Of a DNA stretch of 13,752 nucleotides, positions 6,724-13,604 are shown piece after piece. Source of the stretch: Sanchytrium tribonematis. Its lineage: Eukaryota > Sanchytriomycota > Sanchytriomycetes > Sanchytriales > Sanchytriaceae. The first letter of the stretch is position 1, and every line of letters begins with the position of its first letter. Below the pieces are notes generated by a model. It was not told the origin of the DNA. It worked only from the letters and a program-made list of their open reading frames with translations, and ran no database searches. The stretch lies in the NCBI GenBank assembly GCA_018985235.1, contig JADGIG010000182.1:1-13752 (forward strand), in the 5' to 3' direction. Made by a program: the position numbers and the translations under genes.

Positions 6724-6901
6724 CTAGTCCAAAAACCCGACCATTTGGAAGATATCGTGAACGATGGGACTAAATAAATCGAAATTACTGCTGGATTGAT
6801 TTGGCATTCTGATAATACACGAGCGTGGGTTGATGCGGTAGTGTCGTCATCTTTTCTACCTTTAATCTGGAAGTATTTAAAATATCACGCTGAGGAGCCA
6901 T
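6724..6901 (-). CDS. Candidate small protein gene with a 19-base intron, unknown
   Basis: Minus-strand ATG at 6901 (cgATGGC) opens MAPQRDILNTSRLKVEKM and continues to a TAA at about codon 39. Removing 6770-6788 (GTAATTTCGATTTATTTAG, 19 bases, GT-AG) joins it in phase to a second open stretch ending IVHDIFQMVGFLD and TAG (6724-6726). The result is 52 residues. AATAAA follows about 16 bases after the stop. No family is recognised. The plus strand of the same DNA also has a long frame with one stop, so coding potential is ambiguous. It is weak alone and is listed because the candidate intron resembles that at 11646-11665. Confidence 0.25.
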
Positions 6902-6998
6902 CGATGTTCAGAGATCAAGGGGTTGTTTTGTTTTAAAGCCACCCGGAATAGCCAATAGAATCACTTGCATGGATGACTAAAAGGTAAACGACGCCTAT

Positions 6999-8141
6999 TT
7001 ATTGATTGATCATAGAAATAAAATCATTTTTTTCAATCGACTGCCATCTAGATCCAAATTTCTTCATAAATTGATTTTTCATTTTCCACAATGTCATATT
7101 GGCCAATTTGATCTTTAATTCATGTACTCTAGGCATCTCTACAATAGGCAAGTCGCTATGTATCTCTTGACAGTAAATATTGAACTGGGGAATCAGCAAA
7201 TTTTGAAAATGTAAATCAATAAAAACATGTTTTGCTCTTAAATTAAGTTGTTTTAATGAGCATTCTTTCGGTAGGGTATTGAAATTGATTAAATGATCTG
7301 TCTCATAATCAAATAACTCCAAATTCTTGAAATCTGCAAGAAATTTAAACGTATTAATATACTGCTTTTTTTCAAAGATTTTAAGGGTCTTGAGATTTGG
7401 ATAAGTCCATGGCAATACGCTACTAAAGTCCATTGTGATATTCTCATGTCCATAAATCACATTCATGATCCATAACTCTGTTATAAATGCAAATGTCATC
7501 TTTTGCACCAATTGAGGCAATGCGCGGGTTCCACCGTACACAAAATCAGCGTAATCATCGTTAATTTCACCCACATTATCCCATAAAATAGCAGTTTTGA
7601 CATTGGGTTTGTCTTGGCATTTAAGATATGCGATGGAATCTTGCGATGAAATTGTCCAACATTCTTGTAAATTGGGCATTAAATCGAATTCACACCAGTC
7701 TATGCAGTTGCAATACGCTTTAAGTACCTTGACATGCTTTAAAAAAGATGCTGTTTTGTAGAATGAAGGGAAATCAACCACGGAAGAATTAATTCTAAAA
7801 TGCGTTGGAGTCAAATGCTGCCATAAAACACTCAATTCGGGTATCTGAGATCTTTCAAACTCACCAAATATACTTAGGGTGACCACTTGATCACCGTGAA
7901 ATTGATTAATTTCTAGTAAATGGATCAAATGAAGATAATTGGATGGATTCACGAATAAATGCTTCCAATTGATGAGATACAGCTTGGAATAGAGTGATTT
8001 GTTGACTAGGGACAAGTGATAAATGTCGGATTCCTCTAAATTTAGAAGAAGCATGTTTAAAATATCCTCTGAAAAATTTTCAATCATTTTCTTACTGGGG
8101 GAAAAGACGACCAAAGATGCGCCCTTCAAATGATGACTCAT
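6999..8141 (-). CDS. F-box-like protein with leucine-rich C-terminal region
   Basis: The protein has 380 residues. Residues about 22-62 (NFSEDILNMLLLNLEESDIY, then LSLVNKSLYSKLYLINWKHL) follow the F-box pattern: hydrophobic helix, dL-x-LslVnKsl, W-K-lf. F-box proteins bind Skp1 and bring substrates to SCF ubiquitin ligases. The rest has irregular leucine-rich spacing such as YPNLKTLKIFEKK, LADFKNLELFDYE and LPKECSLKQLNLRAK, suggesting a degenerate leucine-rich repeat substrate domain, as in many fungal F-box proteins. There is no transmembrane segment. The start ATG at 8141 gives MSHHLK; another in-frame Met at residue 19 lies just before the F-box. The stop overlaps AATAAA. The substrate is unknown and the family call rests on pattern only. 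Confidence 0.68.
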   Translation of the reverse strand: MSHHLKGASLVVFSPSKKMIENFSEDILNMLLLNLEESDIYHLSLVNKSLYSKLYLINWKHLFVNPSNYLHLIHLLEINQFHGDQVVTLSIFGEFERSQIPELSVLWQHLTPTHFRINSSVVDFPSFYKTASFLKHVKVLKAYCNCIDWCEFDLMPNLQECWTISSQDSIAYLKCQDKPNVKTAILWDNVGEINDDYADFVYGGTRALPQLVQKMTFAFITELWIMNVIYGHENITMDFSSVLPWTYPNLKTLKIFEKKQYINTFKFLADFKNLELFDYETDHLINFNTLPKECSLKQLNLRAKHVFIDLHFQNLLIPQFNIYCQEIHSDLPIVEMPRVHELKIKLANMTLWKMKNQFMKKFGSRWQSIEKNDFISMINQ

Positions 8142-8265
8142 CCGATGTGTTTATTTTATCATCGATGATGTAAAATACACGAGATATACCTGCTTATTAA
8201 GGAAATGTGACTGGGAAGCCGAAAAAACAATAAAATATTTTAAATTTTCATTAAAAGCTCATTTA

Positions 8266-8724
8266 TTAATTTTTATTATAACGGCCACGTTGATATGATG
8301 CAGAGACTTGCGTCAATACAATAGTATTCTTCAAAAGTTTGGTATAATACGCAAAACTCTTTTTTGTTCTCAATTGAGATTCGTCAAACATAGATTTATC
8401 AACGATTTCTCTGGCTCTTTTATATCTTTTCAGTAATGACTTATGCTCCCGCATTTTACGATTCATAAACCACATTCTTACAGGTTCACGATCTGCGTTT
8501 CTTAACAACGCTATTTCACTAATCAATTTCGAATTCACATTACCATAATTTTGATCAAAAACTCTCTCAAAATATTCAAAATCATCTTCATTAAGAGCAG
8601 ATTTGTTACATCCATTGTTTAAAATGCTTGGGTCATCTAGAATACTGATTAAATCCATTTTTGTAAACGAATTTTTAACTGTTTCACCCGATGCTCTGAC
8701 GTTAACTGGCACGGGGAACGACAT
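8266..8724 (-). CDS. Homeodomain transcription factor
   Basis: The protein has 152 residues. Residues about 44-103 form a homeodomain: helix 1 DDFEYFERVFDQNY, helix 2 SKLISEIALLRNA, helix 3 EPVRMWFMNRKMREHKSLLK. The invariant recognition-helix residues W48, F49 and N51 are present (WFMN), followed by RK where most have R-R or R-K. There is no extra three-residue loop obvious enough to call TALE. The N-terminal 40 residues include an acidic DLISILDDPSIL stretch. The C-terminal 45 are basic and end RGRYNKN. It probably acts in the nucleus as a sequence-specific DNA-binding protein; its targets cannot be read from the sequence. Its stop forms TAATAAA. Confidence 0.82.
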   Translation of the reverse strand: MSFPVPVNVRASGETVKNSFTKMDLISILDDPSILNNGCNKSALNEDDFEYFERVFDQNYGNVNSKLISEIALLRNADREPVRMWFMNRKMREHKSLLKRYKRAREIVDKSMFDESQLRTKKSFAYYTKLLKNTIVLTQVSASYQRGRYNKN

Positions 8725-8793
8725 CGTCAGCTGTCTACTTTTTTAGAAGAAACTGGAGATGCGGAGAATTAAAAGAAATAAAGTAATAAACAA

Positions 8794-8955
8794 ATGATTA
8801 CTCAATTCTACATTCACGGTTTTCTTGAAATCGACAAGTTTGAATTCAGGTCACGCATCAAACAATGTCAAGAAATATATTTTTTGGAACATTTAGATAG
8901 TTGGAATTTCCAATGCAGTGTATTCATGAATAGCATAAATTATGACAAAAGATGA
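8794..8955 (+). CDS. Small open reading frame, possible first exon of the 9013 zinc-finger gene
   Basis: The ATG at 8794 (acaaATGA) opens 53 codons beginning MITQFYIHGFLEIDKFEFRS and ending in TGA at 8953-8955. There is no AATAAA at its stop. A 90-base GT-AG segment (8918-9007, GTGTAT donor, CTCTCTTTTATAG acceptor with a pyrimidine tract) would join codon 42 in phase to the zinc-finger frame and give a 123-residue protein. The acceptor is good and the donor mediocre. Both the separate small gene and the first-exon model are open. Confidence 0.3.
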   Translation: MITQFYIHGFLEIDKFEFRSRIKQCQEIYFLEHLDSWNFQCSVFMNSINYDKR

Positions 8956-9012
8956 CCTGATGATAAATTATTGACTTTAATTTCATAGGCCATTCTCTCT
9001 TTTATAGTCAGA

Positions 9013-9255
9013 ATGAGTTCTACTGCGAAATGCATTTGTGAGACATGTGGGAAGCAATTAGCCAATAGATATACCCTCAAGAGACATATGAATGTACATT
9101 TACCCAAAATTAGATGTCCATTTTGCGATAAATTGATAAAAGCTGCTGTTAGGGTGGATGCAATGAAGAAGCACATTGAGACATGTCCAGAAAGAAGAAA
9201 GCAAGATAATTTAGAGCTGCATTTTAGAAAAATGAGTGAAAATAGTCAATTTTAA
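9013..9255 (+). CDS. Small C2H2 zinc-finger protein
   Basis: The protein has 80 residues. The first finger is canonical C2H2: C9-x2-C12-x12-H25-x3-H29 (CETCGKQLANRYTLKRHMNV). The second is C35-x2-C38-x15-H54-x3-C58, a CCHC variant with a longer loop. It is probably a nuclear nucleic-acid-binding protein. The ATG at 9013 (cagaATGA) is the first in this frame; a run ending in TTTTATAG just upstream could be a splice acceptor linking it to 8794-8917. The stop forms TAATAAA, and Rrp8 starts only 26 bases further on, so the Rrp8 promoter would have to lie within this gene or transcription is shared. It is unrelated in detail to the PacC-like genes further on. Confidence 0.72.
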   Translation: MSSTAKCICETCGKQLANRYTLKRHMNVHLPKIRCPFCDKLIKAAVRVDAMKKHIETCPERRKQDNLELHFRKMSENSQF

Positions 9256-9281
9256 TAAATTCTATTTTTAGAGGAGTAAAC

Positions 9282-9971
9282 ATGGATTCTTCGTATTTTC
9301 GATTTGTTAATGAACAATTATACACGAGGTCGTCCACTAATATTGATTTAACAGAGCAACAAATGCAAGTTTATCACAAAGGATTTAATTTACAATGTAA
9401 ATTATGGAAGACAGATCCTTTATTCTTAATTTATAAGACACTGAATCAATTATTCAATAAGAAGACTATAAAAATAGTGGATGTGGGTGCTGGGGATGGG
9501 ATATTGAGTAGGACACTACACCATTATAAGAAATTACTGAATGTAAAGGGTGAATTCATAAATGGCAAATATTTCCAAATAAAGCCAAAATTCAATGCAG
9601 ACATGTATGCCTATGATATTTTACCCATTAATGATTACGTAGAAAAGTGTAATGCCACAGAATTACCATTAGATGATCACAGTTGTCATGCAGCTGTATT
9701 TTCACTTTCTCTAATGGGAACAGATTATGACTTATTTCTTAAAGAAGCTAACAGAGTTATAAAAATGAAGGGATTTATAATAATAGCAGAAGTACAGTCA
9801 CGCTTGGTAGATTGCAAATCACAATTTGTAAAAGCATGTAAAGGACTGGGTTGGAAAAAGATTCATGTTAGGGAAGAAACTCATTTTTGCTTATTTGTAT
9901 TCCAGAAAGTAGATAAACCAAAATTAGTCGTCTTTCCAGCACTCAACCCGTGTCTATATAAGAAGAGATGA
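9282..9971 (+). CDS. RRP8: Rrp8-type 25S/28S rRNA adenine-N1 methyltransferase
   Basis: Rrp8 family, the nucleolar SAM-dependent enzyme that makes m1A in helix 25.1 of the large-subunit rRNA in yeast. The protein has 229 residues and consists of the catalytic domain only. Family landmarks run in order: FRFVNEQLYTRSS (6-18), YHKGFNLQCKLW (31-42), motif I VDVGAGDG (66-73, usually DFGCGDA), YAYDILP (109-115), ATELPLDDHS (125-134), AVFSLSLMGTDYD (138-150), EANRVIKMKG (155-164), AEVQSRL (169-175), and the C-terminal ALNPCLYKKR, a hallmark ending. The segment between motif I and the acidic residue that binds SAM carries an insertion of roughly 20 residues (about 80-105). The long basic N-terminal extension of yeast Rrp8 is absent, as in minimal homologues. 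The stop TGA is followed by CTAATAAA. Confidence 0.93.
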   Translation: MDSSYFRFVNEQLYTRSSTNIDLTEQQMQVYHKGFNLQCKLWKTDPLFLIYKTLNQLFNKKTIKIVDVGAGDGILSRTLHHYKKLLNVKGEFINGKYFQIKPKFNADMYAYDILPINDYVEKCNATELPLDDHSCHAAVFSLSLMGTDYDLFLKEANRVIKMKGFIIIAEVQSRLVDCKSQFVKACKGLGWKKIHVREETHFCLFVFQKVDKPKLVVFPALNPCLYKKR

Positions 9972-9985
9972 CCCTAATAAACGAA

Positions 9986-10003
9986 TTTTAAATATATTTA
10001 AAA
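9986..10003. repeat. 18-base perfect AT palindrome
   Basis: TTTTAAATATATTTAAAA is a perfect palindrome, followed closely by a partial copy, AAATTTAAATATATAAAAT, at 10006-10024. It lies in the 96 bases between the convergent ends of Rrp8 and Sec61 beta. It may be a transcription end or simple AT-rich sequence. Confidence 0.5.
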
Positions 10004-10067
10004 TGAAATTTAAATATATAAAATCAAGATAACTAATCGCAATTCAATACTCTTGAATATATATTTA

Positions 10068-10265
10068 TTAGTTCAATCGTGTATATTTACCCCAAATATG
10101 TAGAACAAACACAGATCCAATAAACGCGAGAGATAAGACCAATACGACGATAGGGTCAACTGCAAATCCACTTAAATCTTCTTCTTGTACATTTTCAGAG
10201 CTAGCTGCTTTCTTTTGACGCTTTCTTTGACGTAATTTGGCAGCAACTGCGGGCTGTTGACTCAT
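10068..10265 (-). CDS. SBH1: Sec61 beta subunit of the ER protein-conducting channel
   Basis: Beta subunit (yeast Sbh1) of the trimeric Sec61 translocon in the ER membrane, tail-anchored with a cytosolic N-terminus. The 65 residues have a basic cytosolic region ([14 protein letters not shown]), then the family signature before and inside the single helix, [20 protein letters not shown] (about 33-52), continuing [11 protein letters not shown]. This matches the conserved PxVVLVLSLxFIxxVxxLHIxGK pattern. The protein is somewhat shorter than typical (about 80-100) because the N-terminal part is reduced. The start is the ATG at 10265 (gaaaATGA). The stop forms TAATAAA. Confidence 0.94.
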   Translation of the reverse strand: MSQQPAVAAKLRQRKRQKKAASSENVQEEDLSGFAVDPIVVLVLSLAFIGSVFVLHIWGKYTRLN

Positions 10266-10878
10266 TTTCTAACAAGGAGAAGAAATAGAAAATATTTTTC
10301 ACTGATTTCTGGCAAATCACAATAAATTGCTCTCAGCGTTTCCAAATAAACCAACTAGAAGTATAAATATTAACTCTCATTATTTTAAATACACTGAAGA
10401 GGTTAGAATCCTTCCATGTCGTCGTATTTTCACAAAACTCTTTTTTCGTCGTAAAATCGATAATCTGGTTTAATAAATAGTCTGAACCATGCCTGCTAGT
10501 GAGTCCTAATTAATAAATTGGCCTTACTGATTGCTAATACGTCACTTCATTAAATAATCTCTCTTATTAATGCTCAATGTGTTCCCTTAATGAACGCGCA
10601 GCATTTGAATTAATTGCAATGCTGTCTGAGTAACATGGTGTTAAACACGTTTTGGGTCAAATTGCTTGCAGTTCCATGCAAAAACATCTGCTGGCGATGA
10701 TGCATATGCACAATGCACATGGAAATTGAGACCACATGATGTTATCTCGCATTTTAACTGGTGGATAAGAAGTTTCACAGTCAAATGACGTCAGAAAAAA
10801 CCACGAATCCCAGCTATCTCGTGTGTGATAGATGCCATTATTTGAAGATCTGGAAACACTCCCTCATATTCTAATTCA
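10266..10878. promoter_or_regulatory. Long divergent intergenic region upstream of Sec61 beta and the first PacC-like gene
   Basis: These 613 bases have no supported gene, which is long for this window. There is a repeated TCGTCGTA (10416-10423 and 10449-10456) on the Sec61 beta side. A TTTGGGTCAAATT at about 10651 recurs with variation at 5786. A perfect TGACGTCA lies at 10786-10793 on the zinc-finger side. No GCCAAG (the fungal PacC site) was seen. I found no tRNA-like or snRNA-like signature. Confidence 0.4.
10786..10793. promoter_or_regulatory. Perfect TGACGTCA (CRE/ATF-type bZIP) palindrome
   Basis: The 8-base consensus for CREB/ATF-type bZIP factors lies 85 bases upstream of the ATG of the first PacC-like gene. 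An 8-mer can occur by chance, so only its placement supports it. Confidence 0.35.
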
Positions 10879-11238
10879 ATGAATTTAGACTGCAAATGGG
10901 ATGACTGTAAATCATCTTTTAAAAACGAGAAGAAATTACTACTGCATTTACAGGATGAGCATCTTTATGGATTCCAATGTTTATGGGAGGGATGCGAGTA
11001 TACCGGTACTAAATTCTCCCAACTTAAATCGCATGTTAAAATTCACATTCAATATTTTCCATTTTCTTGCAAAGAATGTAAACGGAAGTTTAAAAGGAAA
11101 TACGATTTGAAAAAGCATATCGAAGCAATGCATACTAGAGATACCACTAAAGAAGAAGCTACGCCGCGGAATAGCGTAGAAGAGAGTACTGAGACCACAA
11201 ACAGAGTTTCAATAGATTTTTTACTAAATAATGACTAA
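10879..11238 (+). CDS. PacC/Rim101-like three-zinc-finger protein, copy 1
   Basis: The protein has 119 residues with three C2H2 fingers: C5-x4-C10-x12-H23-x4-H28, C34-x4-C39-x12-H52-x3-H56 and C64-x2-C67-x12-H80-x4-H85. The C-x4-C, C-x4-C, C-x2-C spacing and the sequences CxWxxC, SHVKIHIQYFPFSC and FKRKYDLKKH follow the DNA-binding domain of fungal PacC/Rim101, which drives the ambient-pH response. The long regulatory and protease-processed C-terminal part of PacC is absent: after finger 3 there is only a Thr/Glu-rich tail ending VSIDFLLNND. It is therefore a mini-factor consisting of the DNA-binding domain. The stop is not directly at AATAAA, which comes about 37 bases later. A tandem paralogue follows. 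Confidence 0.82.
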   Translation: MNLDCKWDDCKSSFKNEKKLLLHLQDEHLYGFQCLWEGCEYTGTKFSQLKSHVKIHIQYFPFSCKECKRKFKRKYDLKKHIEAMHTRDTTKEEATPRNSVEESTETTNRVSIDFLLNND

Positions 11239-11336
11239 TTCGATATATTTGCCCAGGTATGGCGTAATTATTAATAAATATAATATTTGAATACATGACC
11301 TTGGTTATGCGGCTGCGCTCTAAATTAGGCACCCAT

Positions 11337-11355
11337 GCTAGGGATGTGCTAGGGA
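11337..11355. repeat. Short tandem repeat GCTAGGGA-n3-GCTAGGGA in a GC-richer island
   Basis: Two identical octamers, 11 bases apart, lie in a GC-richer island (about 11300-11395) between the two PacC-like genes. An 11-base period is one helical turn, as for paired binding sites on one DNA face. It could be the promoter of copy 2. No RNA gene is recognised. Confidence 0.4.
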
Positions 11356-11410
11356 CCTATCTAGATGTCAAGTCACCCCCGCTTCGGAGATCTGATCTTC
11401 AAACATCAAA

Positions 11411-11751
11411 ATGACTCATACTTGCTACTGGAAAGCATGCGGTCAAGAATTCATAGATACCAAATCATTACACTCACATCTGATAGACATTCACGTAGTA
11501 GGCAACTTAAATTGCAGTTGGGAAAATTGCAGCTACAAAGGACGGCGGACTCCACAGCTCATTTCCCACTTGATAACACATATAGAGTATTATCCGTTTA
11601 TATGCCAGCACTGTAGTAAGAAATTTAAGCGGAAATACGACAAATGTAGTCAAATATTAACGTAGCAAAGCATATTCGATCGATCCATACTTCGGATCAA
11701 AGCAACAAAAACGGTAAATCAAAGACTGAAATAGAGTTTTTATTGAACTAA
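11411..11751 (+). CDS. PacC/Rim101-like three-zinc-finger protein, copy 2, split by a 20-base insert
   Basis: Tandem paralogue of the gene at 10879. Fingers 1 and 2 are intact (C5-x4-C10-x12-H23-x4-H28 and C35-x4-C40-x12-H53-x3-H57). Finger 3 starts C65-x2-C68 with KKFKRKYD, but the frame then reaches a TAG at 11663-11665. After it, another frame resumes exactly with KHIRSIHTSDQ and runs to EIEFLLN and a TAA at 11749-11751 that forms TAATAAA. The model is exon 11411-11645, a 20-base GT-AG intron 11646-11665 and exon 11666-11751, giving 106 residues with finger 3 restored to C-x2-C-x12-H-x4-H. Against it, a Lys falls where copy 1 has the conserved core Leu. The alternative is a frameshifted gene with a 20-base insertion. 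The start context aaaATGA is good, and both ends look intact. Confidence 0.65.
11646..11665 (+). other. Candidate 20-base spliceosomal intron
   Basis: GTAGTCAAATATTAACGTAG begins with GT, ends with AG and contains TATTAAC, a branch-site-like sequence, 5 bases before the end. Relative to the tandem paralogue the interval TAC...CATAT is exactly 20 bases longer here, and removal gives equal length. The boundaries are not unique: deleting the 20 bases 11642-11661 also restores the frame and places Val at the core Leu position, as an insertion model would predict. Confidence 0.45.
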
Positions 11752-12252
11752 TAAATCTTATGAATTAATGGAAAGAGTGCAGATGCGTCGACATCCATGC
11801 AAGCTGCAATTTTCATTCTCAATGAGGTCTTTTGGGTGCATCAACACCATTTGAGGTAAATTAGTCAAAATGGTGTACCATTTGTGGTTATGGTGACACT
11901 TGAATGACTAATAGATCAGCGGCGGGATTGTGTGGAATTAGATTCGATAGTAGATTGCAAGCAAATTCACACACGGAGAAATCAGCGTGATCGCAACCAA
12001 AATGGAATATTTTTTTGCTGAACTACAACTGTGAAAGAATTGATTAAATCAAGTGAATTTCATTTCTTATTTTAACATTTTCCTTCAATTATCATTACAA
12101 ACATAAAATTCTGATAATATGCCTTTTCCACGTATTTTATTCTATCAGCTACAAACTATCAAATGGCAATTCTGAAAATCAAAGAATGTCGTCGTAGTCG
12201 ATTCAATTATTTCTCAAATCAACTAAAAATGGGTATTTTATTTTTTGAAACA
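11752..12252. other. Intergenic region upstream of the acyl-CoA dehydrogenase
   Basis: No gene or RNA is recognised. It holds the inverted repeat at 11844-11876 and a pyrimidine/AT-rich stretch before the dehydrogenase start. In-frame ATGs at 12163 and 12229 precede the favoured start at 12253. Confidence 0.45.
11844..11876. repeat. Inverted repeat ACACCATTT / AAATGGTGT
   Basis: Two perfect 9-base arms flank a 15-base spacer, and a third ACCATTTG follows at 11877. It could be a protein-binding site for a dimer or a hairpin. It sits about 100 bases after the end of the second PacC-like gene. Confidence 0.4.
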
Positions 12253-13425
12253 ATGTTCAAAAGATGTCTTTCTCTTCAACATCAAAACAAAGACATGTTC
12301 CAATTCACTCATGATTTCTGTAAAAAGTACCTTACTCCCCAACTAGTCACTCAAATGGACCAAAACAACAAAGCAGATCCCACTTTAATCAAACATTTAT
12401 TCCAAAATGGATTCATGTCTCTTGAAATTCCATCAGATTATCAAGGTCAGTCATTATCATTCACATCTGCAATTACTGCTATAGATGTATTTGCACAATA
12501 TTGTCCCTCCATTGCTGTCATGGTAGATGTCCAAAACACGCTCGTCATTCCCATTTTCAACAAATTTGGATCTGACAAAGTTAAGAATGAATTTCTACCA
12601 TTATTAGCTACTAAATCACTAGGTGCATTTGGTTTAAGTGAGCCATCCAGTGGCAGTGATGCATTTTCATTAAAATCAACAGCCAAAAAACACAAAGATT
12701 ATTACATTCTAAATGGCACCAAATGCTGGATTACCAATGGATCCGAAGCAGATATATTCCTAGTATTCGCTAACCAAGACCCATCCAAAGGCTATAAAGG
12801 CATTTCTTGTTTTGCAGTTCATAAAAATCAAGGCATCCAAGTTTTGAAAAAAGAAGATAAATTAGGAATTAGAGCATCTAGCACTGCTGTACTCGCATTT
12901 GATGATATTAAAATTCCATCTCATCAATTAATTGGTAAAGAAGGAGATGGTTACAAATATGCCATCCAAACATTAAATGCAGGCAGAATTGGCATTGCGG
13001 CTCAAATGATTGGCATTGGCTATGGTGCTTTACAACATTCCATGCAATATACACTTGATAGATCCCAATTTAACACCAAAATCAGTGATTTCCAAGGCAT
13101 GCAATTCCAAATGGCTGATTTATTCTCAGAGTATCTACAAATTGCACAATTAACCTATTTAGGCGCACATTGTTATGAGCAAGGTGAAGATATTCAATTA
13201 ATGGGTGCTGTGTGTAAATTAAAGAGTTGTCAAATGGCTGAGAAATTGGCATCTCAAGGGATTGAAATGATGGGTGGTGTTGGATTCACAAAAGATTATC
13301 CATTAGAGAAGTTTTATAGAGATGCAAAGATTGGTGCTATTTATGAGGGAACCAGTCATATTCAACGACAAACGATTGCAAAAATGCTATTGGGAAATTT
13401 GAAAAAGAATGGGACATTATTTTAA
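12253..13425 (+). CDS. ACADSB: Short/branched-chain acyl-CoA dehydrogenase, mitochondrial
   Basis: FAD-dependent acyl-CoA dehydrogenase closest to ACADSB, which oxidises 2-methylbutanoyl-CoA and related short or branched acyl-CoAs in mitochondrial isoleucine and fatty-acid catabolism and passes electrons to ETF. All domains are present: an N-terminal helical part, the FAD/substrate signature LGAFGLSEPSSGSD with YILNGTKCWITNG, the mid segment KLGIRASSTAVLAFDDIKIP, and the C-terminal helices with LNAGRIGIAAQMIGI, MMGGVGFTKDYPLEKFYRDA and the catalytic-base segment IYEGTSHIQ (Glu365 from this start). The start is uncertain. The ATG at 12253 gives MFKRCLSLQHQNK, a good mitochondrial presequence (390 residues); 12229 (aaaaATGG, good context) and 12163 (420 residues) are in frame upstream. 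There is no intron. The stop forms TAATAAA. No beta-oxidation partner is adjacent. Confidence 0.95.
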   Translation: MFKRCLSLQHQNKDMFQFTHDFCKKYLTPQLVTQMDQNNKADPTLIKHLFQNGFMSLEIPSDYQGQSLSFTSAITAIDVFAQYCPSIAVMVDVQNTLVIPIFNKFGSDKVKNEFLPLLATKSLGAFGLSEPSSGSDAFSLKSTAKKHKDYYILNGTKCWITNGSEADIFLVFANQDPSKGYKGISCFAVHKNQGIQVLKKEDKLGIRASSTAVLAFDDIKIPSHQLIGKEGDGYKYAIQTLNAGRIGIAAQMIGIGYGALQHSMQYTLDRSQFNTKISDFQGMQFQMADLFSEYLQIAQLTYLGAHCYEQGEDIQLMGAVCKLKSCQMAEKLASQGIEMMGGVGFTKDYPLEKFYRDAKIGAIYEGTSHIQRQTIAKMLLGNLKKNGTLF

Positions 13426-13604
13426 TAAATTTGGATTTATTGATTTGGATAGGATTTGGCAAAACATGTATTACCACTACATTGATTGTAGCTATCAGAT
13501 TTACCAAATAATGGTCTACAATAAAACTTTGCTTTTATTTCGCCTAATTTGTCACATTCTGATTCTGATTCCTTGGATTTGCAAATTTGTAAATTTGATT
13601 TGAA

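Noticed and set aside
6664-6935. Plus-strand frame with one stop, including AGLIWHSDNTRAWVDAVV
   Set aside because: It has no start, one internal stop and no AATAAA at its end. It overlaps the candidate minus-strand gene, which has a start and a poly(A) signal. It is kept only as a caution that open frames here can be chance.
9268-9281. gaggag shortly before the Rrp8 ATG, like a bacterial ribosome binding site
   Set aside because: All genes are eukaryotic nuclear types and no other start has such a sequence.
11290-11400. GC-rich island as a tRNA or 5S rRNA gene
   Set aside because: No TTCGA T-loop, no cloverleaf pairing and no 5S core motif found. No tRNA or rRNA was seen anywhere in the window.
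13409-13603. 64-codon plus-strand frame starting inside the acyl-CoA dehydrogenase
   Set aside because: It overlaps the conserved end of the dehydrogenase and its poly(A) signal, and is aromatic and AT-driven in composition without a recognisable domain.
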